Shown: positions 22,357-32,600 of the stretch, piece by piece
How positions within the stretch are numbered: position 1 is the stretch's first letter
Layout: the number at the start of each line of letters is the position of its first letter
Origin: Thereva unica
Taxonomy: Eukaryota > Arthropoda > Insecta > Diptera > Therevidae
Assembly: GCA_949987705.1 (NCBI GenBank)
Contig: OX465281.1
Span: 143,578,876 to 143,642,875, forward strand
Length of the DNA: 64,000 nt
Direction of reading: 5' to 3'
Notes under the pieces: model-generated
Seen by the model: the letters and a program-made list of their open reading frames with translations, nothing else
Told to the model about the DNA's origin: nothing
The model's database searches: none
Made by a program: the position numbers and the translations under genes

Positions 22357-23958
22357 GTGACGATGGCCACATCTCAAGTGTCCTTAGGGACGCAAGCGAT
22401 AGCAATTGTCTCAACTAGCGGAGCCATTGGGCACGCAAGTTGTGAACCTATTGCTCAAACTAGCGGAGCCATTGGGCACGCAAGTTTGCAATCAACTGCT
22501 GCAACCGGTGGAGCCATTGGGCACACCGGTTCTCCAGACGGGTCGTCAGTCGCTGAAGATGAGTCTTTAGACGCAGTATCCGTCTGCAGTGTAGACTCGG
22601 TCAGTGTGTGTTCGGTTATTTCCGGAGCTACCACCATTGCCCGAGACTTGAATAAGATGGAGCTTGGCAAAACGAGGTTTGTCAAACTCTCCAACCGCCA
22701 AAGGAAACGCTTTAATGAAGCAATGGCAAACGGCCTCTTTAGGGAAATGGCCCTGGAAGAAGCTTTAATAAAGCCCTCCAATAAGTCTGAGCTGAAGAGA
22801 GTTCGCTCAGAGGAGGAAACTCCGGAACGTCCAGAACAGAAGAGGACCAAGACGGCCAAAGGGCCCACTCGCCCCACTTTTAGCCAGGTGGTAAGCAGTG
22901 TCAAGCTTGGCCTCATCTCGACTGACATGGTCAACTGCCCCCTGACACCTGAGCAAATGGCACGGTTGCAGGAAGCGATCATCGACGTCGCAATTGAAAA
23001 AGCGGGCGGCGAAGTTAAGCCATCTTTCTAGGGGAGCTTCCCGAGAAGAGGCTGGCTTATGTTAGTCTGCTCAAACCCTCAAACAGCGGAATGGGTGAGG
23101 AGTAACATCTCCTTCATCAAGAGCAAGAGTGCTCTTGATATCACTCTGGTGGAAGAGGGTAACTTCCCTCAGACTCAGGTCATTCGTGGCTATTTCCCCC
23201 AGAGTGCTAACCGAAGCAACGAGAAAGTGCTGGCTACTATTGCCGCACAAAACTCGGTTCCCGCTGACAAGTGGAAAGTGGTCCAGAGGCGGGTAAATGA
23301 CAACACCCTTCACTTGGTCATGGTAGTGGACACCGCCTCCATGGCTAAGTTAATTAGTCTGAAGGGGAAAATCGCCTATCGATTCTCCCAGATCAGGCTA
23401 ATTCTCAAGGATAAAGATCCTGCAAAGAAGCAGTCGCAAGGGCAGAGCTCGTCGTGTGACACTCAGACAACAGGGTCTGAAATGGCGCCTCCCGATGCTC
23501 CTGTTGTCACCGAGGACAGCAATGCCGCTACTTTGGCCATAGGGTCATCTGACGGCGGAGCTGCGCTCGCTGTGACTCCGGGACCGTCAGGTGTTGTTCC
23601 AATCCCGGCCCCCGCATCTGTAGCATGCGCCAGGGAGCCTGCATCGGAGCTAACTGCGAAGCGGAAAAAGAACACGCCTGCCAAACCTGGAGTCGGAGCA
23701 CGGGGCAAATCTGTACCCCCCAAGGGCAAAGATGGTAGGACAAAGGGTCCTAGACAAGCCAAGAAGACCGGGCTTGTCAAACGCTCCTTGGAAAAAAAAG
23801 AGCGCCATAAGGGCGCTCCAAATAAACTTGCACCATGCAAAAGGGGCATCCTCCACCCTGTGCAAGACTTTTGCGGAGAGGCACCTTACCCTTGCTCTTA
23901 TTCAAGAGCCCTGGGTAACCGATGGCAAAGTCAGAGGACTTACCATCGGCTCAAGTAA
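22357..23958 (+). pseudogene. LOA-type LINE ORF1 (Gag-like), one amber stop
   Basis: This is the nucleic-acid-binding ORF1 of the LINE. The first ~55 residues hold three imperfect repeats of about 19 residues around SGAIGHAS. A serine-rich stretch and a basic region (KRVRSEEETPERPEQKRTK) follow. At 23029-23031 a TAG interrupts the frame between KPSF and GSFPRRGWLMLVCSN. The segment after it resembles the DUF4780 region of insect LINE ORF1 proteins (QNSVPADKWKVVQRR). The end is lysine-rich (TAKRKKNTPAKPG). The last ~75 codons overlap ORF2 in another frame. The frame resumes unchanged after the stop, so this is a point mutation. Confidence 0.8.
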
Positions 23959-24763
23959 ACTAGTGTATGATCGGAGATGTGGGGCGCCTCGCGCTGCCCT
24001 CCTAATTGACAATCGTGTCACTTATCTCTCCATTACTAACTTTATTTCTAGAGATCTAGTGGCGATCTCGGTTGCGGTTCCCACCGTCAACGGATTCCAA
24101 GAAATCGTTCTTGCGTCCGCTTACTTTCCGGGGGATGTAGCAGTTGTGCCACCCCAGGAGGTTCAAGATCTCATTGAGTTCTGTCGCAAGACGAACCGGC
24201 AATTCGTCATCGGCTGTGATGCAAATGCTCACCACTCTATCTGGGGAAGTACCGATGTAAACCAAAGGGGCGAGTGTCTTCTAGAATTTCTCGTTACGAA
24301 TAACATAGATATTGCAAATAGAGGATGCAAACCCACTTTTATCACTGCTAGTAGAAAGGAGGTGCTGGACCTCACCTTCACGAGCAAGCTTTTATCCGAC
24401 AGGATTGAAAACTGGCGTGTTCTGGGCGAGGCCTCACTGTCGGATCATCTGCACATTAGATTTGACATTGTGGGCCTTCCACATATCCGCGCCTCTTCTT
24501 TGGTTCCTAAGAAAACCAACTGGTCTAAGTTTCAGGGGCTGGTTGCCTCGAAATCAGACCAGCTTGCGGCTTCTGTCTGCTCAGTGTATGAACTGGAGAA
24601 TGCGGCCACGCAGCTTACTGACGTGCTGATCTCTTTCTACCATGACAGCAACACTGTCTCTTCCTTTCAGTCATCGCGAAAGGTGCCCTGGTGGAATGAG
24701 AGGGTAGCTGCAATGCGTAGAGACGTTAGGAGATTGTTCAATAGAGCAAAACACACCGGGTAG
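23732..24763 (+). pseudogene. LOA-type LINE ORF2, endonuclease part
   Basis: The endonuclease that nicks target DNA for target-primed reverse transcription. The real domain starts near AIRALQINLHHAK (about 23810). The other catalytic blocks are present: LALIQEPW, GCDANAHHS and LSDHLHIRF. The frame overlaps the end of ORF1 by about 225 bases in another frame, a usual ORF1/ORF2 arrangement. It ends at a TAG (24761-24763) caused by a one-base shift, because the next frame continues the same protein as GRFTLTAYNKELRRSK. The ATG at 23732 lies within ORF1 and may not be the true start. Confidence 0.88.
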
Positions 24764-26334
24764 GTTCACCCTAACAGCCTATAACAAGGAGTTGAGACGT
24801 TCCAAAAGGATTGCCTGGCGGAAACACTGTGAGAGCATTCAGACTCTACCAGAGGCGACTAGACTCCAAAAGCTACTTTCCAAAGACTCCTTCAACGGAG
24901 TGGGCCTTCTCAAAAAGGAGGATGGCTCCTACACCTCTAACCATGAGGAAACCTTAAGGTGCCTGCTCAGAGAGCACTTTCCAGGGTCAATCCTCCAGAC
25001 CGCTTATCCATTGGACCCTGGGTGTAGTCATAGGACAATCCCAGACCGTTATTCCCGCAGTCTTTCAGGGAATATCTTCGACTGTGACAAGGTTAAATGG
25101 GCAGTGGCCTCTTTTCAACCCTATAAGTCACCCGGAGGAGACGGAATTTTTCCGGAACTTCTTCAGAAGGGCCTCGATCTGATCCTCAACAACCTGGTCT
25201 GCCTCTTTAGAGCCAGCTTCAATTGGGGATACATTCCAACCATCTGGAGGAAAGTCGTGGTGGTTTTTATCCCGAAACAGGGCAACAGACCCCTCGAGCT
25301 GCCTAGATCGTACAGACCTATCAGCTTAACCTCTTTTCTTTTGAAAACTATGGAAAGGCTGCTAGACCTTCATATTAGGTGCAAACTAGAGCTCTCCCTC
25401 CCTCTACATAGCTCCCAGTTCGCTTACTCTAAAGGTAAATCAACAGAGGTTGCTTTACACCACCTGGTCAGTAAAATCGAAAAGGCCTTCCTCGCTAAGG
25501 AAACTGCCTTATGCGCGTTCCTTGACATCGAAGGTGCTTTCGATAACACAGGCTATGATTCCATCTTTAGAGCACTGGCTCTCAGAAATCTGGATCCTCA
25601 CACGATTGAGTGGATTAATGCCATGCTTGCAGATCGTGACATTTCTTCTACCCTAGGTGTCTCCACCATTAGTGTTAAGGATATTAAGGGGTGCCCTCAA
25701 GGTGGAGTCTTGTCCCCGTTACTCTGGTCACTAGTTATGGATGAACTTTTGACTAAACTATCTGAATCTGGTTTCGATGTCATCGGCTATGCAGATGATC
25801 TTGCCATCATTGTCTCTGGGAAATTCGATTTGACCATTACAGAGGTCATGAGAACAGCACTACGAGAAGTTCAAAGATGGTGTACCAAGGAGGGCCTAGC
25901 AATTAACCCAAATAAAGCTGTCCTGGTACCTTTCTCCAAACGTTACAAATTGGACCTAGGTCCTATCTGTATTCGGGATACCACAGTTGAGTACTCAGAC
26001 TCAGTCAAATATTTGGGAGTAAAGCTAGACAAGAGACTGAACTGGAACGCTCAACTTGACTACGTCATCAGCAAAGCCACAAGGGCCATATGGGCCTGCA
26101 AAAGGCTTCTGGGTAGGACATGGGGTCTTACACCACAAATGATGTACTGGATGTACAATACGATCGTTAAATCTGTTGTCACTTATGTTACTATAGTTTG
26201 GTGGCCCAAGACTAAACAGGTTACGTCGATCCTCAAGTGCAGCAAGCTGCAACGGCTTGCTTGCCTCTCCATTACCGGAGCTATGCGGACCTGCTCCACA
26301 GCTGCAATGGATGCAATCATTGGATGGACCCCTT
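24756..26334 (+). pseudogene. LOA-type LINE ORF2, reverse transcriptase part
   Basis: It continues ORF2 after the frameshift at about 24758. RT motifs are in order: WRKVVVVFIPKQG, SYRPISLTSFLLK, CAFLDIEGAFDNT (motif A), GCPQGGVLSPLLW (motif B) and GYADDLAII (motif C, with the catalytic Asp pair). A connecting region follows (SVKYLGVKLDKRLNW). The last LINE codons before the DNA transposon encode IIGWTP; the protein would continue LHLFIWKSAAISALRL at 63106. Residues read after 26334 belong to the transposon end and are not part of the RT. Confidence 0.9.
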
Positions 26335-27276
26335 CCCATGCAGGGGTTGCCGGAGTTAGAAATACGGCCAAGCTTTGGCCCATTAATGGTTGACTATGAT
26401 TGGCAATTTTTATTGGGCCAATACTGAAACCAAGAAGAGGCCGATCTACGGTTTGTATAAAATAGCCAGTAAATAGTTTTTTTTTGCATGGCCGAAGTCT
26501 GGCATATTGTTGGTAAAATATTTGTTACGTCATGGCTAAATAAATAAAAAATGAACAATTTAAAAACAATAATAATTAATGAGTTTTAAAATAATAATAA
26601 ATAATTAATAATAATTATTAATAATAATTTAAAATTTTTTTGTTCATAAAAAAAATCAATGCCTATTGAACTACGATGTATAGCTCATAGTACAGTCAAT
26701 CTGTAATGAAAAAAGTTTTATAAAAAAATGGTTTAAGTAAAAGTTGTAGCTCATTTTGTGACGAACAACTTTCCCATTTACATCATTGCAAAAAAAAACT
26801 TTTTTTTTAACGAAAATAGCAAACAAACACTTTTTTGATGCTTTAGCGCCACCTACTTTATGTATTTCAAGTCGGATGACGTCACTTCAATGACATAAAA
26901 TGTAGTTAACAAAGTCCTCTACATTTTGTGTTAAGTAAACTTTTCACCAAAATCCATAGATTCCGAGAAAACCACGTTTAAATTTTTTTTTTGATTTTCT
27001 CAAAAACAGGGGGAGGGGGGACTTCGGGAAGTTGACATTACCTTCATTATATGCCCCCCTAACGATTCATCAAGTCATATTTCGGTGTGTCATTTTTCGG
27101 AGACTCACTTACAGATTGACTGTAATATCAGATCTTTCTTTGAAAATAACAAAAACAGTTGGTGTGAGGAGCGAGCGCTAGAACGATCACAAAAATTCCA
27201 TATAGCTGCTGAGAGAATTACAAGTTACGGTCAACGAAATTATTTTCCCTTTATTATTTATTTAAACGTATTTAAA
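26335..27276 (+). promoter_or_regulatory. Left terminal region and 5' UTR of the two-gene transposon
   Basis: Contains the terminal repeat, two or three GGCCCATTAATGG/GGGCCAATACTG motifs within the first 110 bp, a TAATAATAATT-rich stretch (about 26560-26640), and a block at about 26780-26960 with GCGCCACCTACT that is related to the arms of the inverted repeat at 53927-55775. No TATA assignment is possible. Confidence 0.5.
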
Positions 27277-29374
27277 ATGTCGCGAAATTATTACAGAGTT
27301 AAAAAACATCGTATGATGACAAAAAAAGAAAATAGTGATAATAATTGTTGTGAAGATAATTGTCAAAACAATTCTGAAATAATTAATAGTGTAAGTGAAA
27401 ATATAATGCAAAGTCTAAGTGTTAATGTTAGTTTTTCGTCAGATAATTCTATCAAAGAAATAAAGCCACATGTACATGAAGAGCTGGATTCCATTGTTAT
27501 AAATAATTCTTCAGATTTATCATCAGAGATTTTATCAACCCATCAAAACGAAACAATAAATAAACCTGGGATTCGGGAAAAAATTCTGAAGTGGACATTA
27601 GATAATTTAAATGTATTGCCTTTAAGTACTGTGACTGATTTATTATGTATTCTTCGTGAAGAAGGTCATACAACACTACCAAAGACTGCACAAACATTAT
27701 TAGGTACAGTTCATCGTCGTACTTTATATCCAATGTTGAGTTTTAAAAATACTCCGGGAGAATATATATATTTAGGAATAGAAGAAGGATTGAAAAATAT
27801 TGTTTGTCCCGAATATAATGAAACTGATTTACAAATATTTGTACACATTGATGGGATGCAAGTGTTTAATAACTCTTCTGTTACAGTATGGCCAATATTA
27901 ATTCGATTATACGATGAAAATTATATTACAGAACCATTTGTCGCTGGAATTTATTGTGGTGACTCTAAACCTGCTGAGGTATCGTTATTTTTAAAAGATT
28001 TTATTGAAGAAGTGAATAACCTAACGAATAATGGTATCGTTATTCATAACAAAAAATATAGTTTTCAATTGTCGGCTTTAATTGCTGATTCCCAAGCTAG
28101 AGCTTTTATAAAATGCGTAAAGGCACCTGGAGGATATTACGCTTGCGAAAGGTGTGAGACTCAAGGAGTAAGTATTGGGCAAAAAAGAAGACAAGTAAGA
28201 GTTTATCCAGAAATGGATGCTAAGGAAAGAAATAAAAAATCGTTTAAAAAGAAAAAACAAGCAGGTCATCATAAAAAAGATATCGATACCCCTCTCATAC
28301 AATTAAAAAAATTTGACCCTGTAAAATCTGTAGTCATTGACTCGATGCATTTATTATTTCTTGGGGTCATGAAATCCTTGCTGGAAAAATGGGTGTTGAT
28401 GTCAAGCATGGTACGATTAAAACGATGTAATGTCCAACGCCTCCGACAGCAAATGTTTTCTTTAAAAAATAACATCACTTGTGATTTTCAACGGAAACAT
28501 TACGAGATAAGTCAAGTGAGCCGGTGGAAGGCTACACAATTTCTTTTTTTTTATTATATTGCGGCCCAGTTGTTTTGGAGAATATTTTAGACAAAAAGTA
28601 TTATGAACATTTTTTGCTTCTTTTTTTAGCTTGTCGTATCCTCCATAATGACGAACTCGTCAGAACAAACAGTGCTGATGCACGAACGTACTTAAGAAAA
28701 TTCTTTCAACTCCTACCATCTCTTTATGGCGATACGACTCAAGTATTGAATATGCATTATTTGCTTCACATAGCTGATGATTCTGAAAAATTTCAAGTTT
28801 CTTTAAGTTCATTATCAGCATTTTGGGGCGAAAGTTTTATCGGTAACCTAAAAAAACTCGTCAAGTCACCTTACAAGCCTCTAGCTCAAATAATTAACCG
28901 TTTGAGTGAACTTAAATATGGACAACCATCCACAATGATAAAGAAACGTGATATAAGTCGAATAATAGTTAATGACACACTTGGTACTTATCTCTATAAA
29001 GGACAGAATTATTCGTTAGTTCGCTCAATTGGTTAAACAATTTAAAATAAAGTCAACCTCGCCAGATAATATTGTACAACTGATGGAAGGACAAATAATG
29101 CAAATAAAAAAAAAATTGCTATTGAAAAAAAAAATAATAATTCTAATGAAGTAACTGAAAGAACTAAATTGTTTTTTATTGGGTGTAAATTAAAAACTGA
29201 AGGTACATTATTCAAGTATCCTACAGCTTCTACTGATGTTGGTGTATACATTGGAACGCAATTTTCAAATGATGAAATAATGATGTCTTTAGAACTCATC
29301 GAACATAAGTGTTTATTGATCGACTATGATAAAAAATATGTGTTATTACTTTACTTCATTAGAAATTTTAGGTA
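27277..29374 (+). pseudogene. CACTA/EnSpm-like transposase, frameshifted
   Basis: The frame opens at 27085, but the ATG at 27277 (MSRNYYRVKKHRMM) is a likelier start. Conserved blocks are FVHIDGMQVFNNSS, PFVAGIYCGDSKP, LIADSQARAF, GGYYACERCETQG and VVIDSMHLLFLGVMKSLLEK. Candidate catalytic Asp codons are 27850-27852 and 28087-28089. In a nine-T run at about 28552-28560 one T appears lost. The next frame continues FFLLYCGPVVLENIL and AFWGESFIGNLKKLVKSP, with the candidate Glu at 28830-28832. After the TAA at 29034 the same frame resumes GCKLKTEGTLFKYPTAS to 29374, the C-terminal domain. Nearest known relatives are the tnp2/CACTA group; the assignment rests on motif memory. Confidence 0.75.
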
Positions 29375-29696
29375 GTGTTAGTAGGTAGTTAGTTATAGGT
29401 AGTGTTAAGTTGTATTAGTATTAGTATGACTTTGGCTTTTGTGTTTACAGTGCGCACGTGGCAGAAACATAAACAAAGCAAGTGAACTCGATATGCCTTT
29501 TTTCGTCGAATCTCATTTTAGTGAGCGTCAAGCAGTGAATACTTTGTTTGTTATCGGATAAATAATTCGTTTGAGTCAGTCGTGTTCTTACCATAGGAAG
29601 AGAAACATATAAATTTATTTTACATTTGTGCAATGATTTTTGTTACTTAAAGTTATATGTATTTTTCATTATTTATGTGAAAGTGTTCGTGGATAA

Positions 29697-32600
29697 ATGG
29701 CTGCCACTGAGCAAGACTGTAAAGTGAAACCCTACGCTATTGTGGAATTTATTACAAAAAGAAAAAAGAAAAAACCTTGCATTGATGTTGTACCTTCTTC
29801 ATGGGTTTATGATTACGAAGGAGAAAGTTTTTGTTATTTCCCAGAACCTGTCGACTACTGTAAAGTAGAGGAATGGTTAATTGAATTGAAACCCCCTGAA
29901 GAGACTTGGAATGACTTTTTAGTAAAGGTTATTACATATGCAGGTAAATTTATAATATGAATTTGTTTTTGGAATATTTATTTTTCATTCAATTTTTTTT
30001 TACTTGACTAGGCGATTTAGAACAAGGAAGACGTCGATTAGATAGAGCACTTGAACAACGACAAAAGGTAGAAAGTACTGATACTGAGCAAAATGCTGAA
30101 ACAAATTCAAAAAATGTTGTTACTATTTTGGCAGAAAAGGATATCAACAATGAACTAAAAAATGTACCAAAAATGTCAAAAGGTGAGAATTTTTTGTTAT
30201 TCTTTTATATGATAAATATTTTATTTTTGTAAATAAGTTTTATGAATAAATTATTAAACTGATTTTGATGTCTGCGGAAATTCTAAATGATTGATTTTTC
30301 TTTATTTATTTATTTTTCTTTCAGTTAATAAACCTGGCCCATCAAAAGAGGATTCAAAAAATAAAAAGAAAGAAGAAAAATCATCACGTAAGTTTCTTTA
30401 CTGCTTATTATTCAATATCTTGACATATTTTATTTTTATGTGATAAAATTTTAATTAAAATAAAGTTTTCTTTAATTTTTTTCTTTTCTTATTCAATTAA
30501 TCTCGAATCAATTTTGTAAAAATAATTTCTTCAAATGATATTCAATATTCCGTTCATTTTCTAAAATATTTTTTTGTCTCGATTTTTTGTTATAGATGCA
30601 GATCATGTCAATCTACCTCAACAACCTCATGAACCTCCAACATCAAGCTTAACAGATACACAATTGATTATACTTCGAGGCAAATTTTTTTCTCCTTATA
30701 TCTAAGGTTATTCACAAAAATTATTACTTTTAGTAACATATCCTTTGATATTTCAGATGAAATTGATGCATTGCTGGACAAGAAAATTAATAAGCTATCA
30801 CTTTCAATCGATAACAAAATAGATTCAGCTAAAAGAAGCATTTTGTATGATATTCAACATAAAACTAACGAACTTAAACAAGCTACAGTCCCGAACGGAT
30901 CTACAATAAATTTAATACAGGCTAAAAAAATGGGGTTAAATGAATCATTACCAACCAAAACGTTACAAGATTTTGAAAAGTTTGATGAGAAACTCGGAGC
31001 GAAAGATGAATATAAAGAAGCTTTAGTAAGTCATTTATTCATTTATTGTTATTCTTATTAATTTCCTGAAATGTCTACAACAATTCTATTGTACACAGTG
31101 TAACAGCATAATGGCGCGATAAAATAGTGGACGCCACTTATGCGAGGTATTACCCCTTAGCCACAAGCCCGGAAAGCATGACGAAGGAGCCAATACCATA
31201 CATAAGAAATGAAAAAAAAATCCGGAACTCCTACGCCGGCCACACGGAGTTATCTAGCTCGCCGGAGGGGTCGTGGGGTGTGTGGCCGGGGCTTACCGCG
31301 GTTGGTTCACCACTTACCTGTGTCTGTGCAACTTTGACTTCCGTCCATCATTCTCCGGTCATCGCCTGAGCCGCGTCAAACCCTGAAAAGGAATGACCCC
31401 CCCCCCCCCCCTCAACCATTCCACAAGAAAAATTTTAACGCCTGGACATTCTATTATTTATAACCATTTAATCATCAAAACAACAATTACAAAGAATAAC
31501 CATCAACCACGACAATAATTATAATTCCTTGTCCACTATTAAAATTAAATGATCAAATTCAACGAAATTAATGTTTCATTATTTTAGGTACATATGTATG
31601 AAGCTCAAGTTAAAACGAAAAACGCGCAGTAATGGCCAATACTCCTCGTTTTGTACAAATGGTATTACAAATGACCGTATAAACTAACGGAAGAACAAAT
31701 TATCGGCACCAACACAAGGATTAACCAACACAAGAATAAAACAAAATTGATCTAACAAGGAGCAAAATACTGTCCTAAATACTTTTAAATAGGATAAACC
31801 TTAATACTAACTACATGTAAAATTATGAGTTATTGATATGTAAACTCATGAACAAAATTGTAGTTGGTATATTTTTGTGTGTGTGCGTCGTATATTTCGT
31901 TGTAATTTAGTGTATAGTTGTGGTTGGAGTTAAATATAATGAATAAAATAAAAAAATAATTATAATTGTGAAAGTCCACAAGGAAATGTAGATAAGATAA
32001 AATTAAATATAGTGAATATAATAACAAAGTGTATATTTAAAAATCTGTATTCTCTTATTTGTTTTGTTTTTCTTTTCTTTTAGATATTGTTATGTTGTTC
32101 TTCGTTTAACTTAGAAAAACATTGTCTGGGATTTCATGACTAACTTATGACGTTTCCCAGCGGTTAATGCACTCCATCAAAAACCTTCGCGCTCAATCAC
32201 CACACTGCAATGTGACTGGTTTAGGAACAAGGAACAAAAAAACATGTTCGCATCCAGAAAGGCAAGACAATTTGCCCGATTTCTTGTATTTTATTTACGT
32301 CTTCAAAGGATGGTTTGGTAACTGATTTCTTCAATACTTTGCCGATTAACCTGTATAATATGTAAGCTTGTCAATTCCTTTTAACATAATGAATCAACCA
32401 CATGAAATTCACAAGCATAGGAGAACACTTCGCTGCCAAGACGGCCATATTCCTTTTCCCATCATAAATAACAATGAATATAAAAATACCATATTATCCC
32501 TGCTCTTTTTGTGCGGTTAAGGATTTCCAGATATCCTGCAGGAACTTACAACCAGGTGCCAACTTATTCTTCTTTATGGATTCACCAGCTTGTCTTCATC

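Noticed and set aside
22357..23031. ORF1 as a short complete gene ending at 23031
   Set aside because: The frame resumes in phase immediately after the TAG and the conserved ORF1 region continues, so it is one interrupted gene.
26335..26393. RT frame reading on as SHAGVAGVRNTAKL, resembling an RNase H WVPGHAG motif
   Set aside because: The bases are the left terminal repeat of the inserted transposon. The LINE continues at 63106 with a real RNase H domain.
31127..31369. An 80-residue frame in the Gypsy LTR
   Set aside because: It lies in the LTR, is repeated with a changed start in the other LTR, and has no motif.
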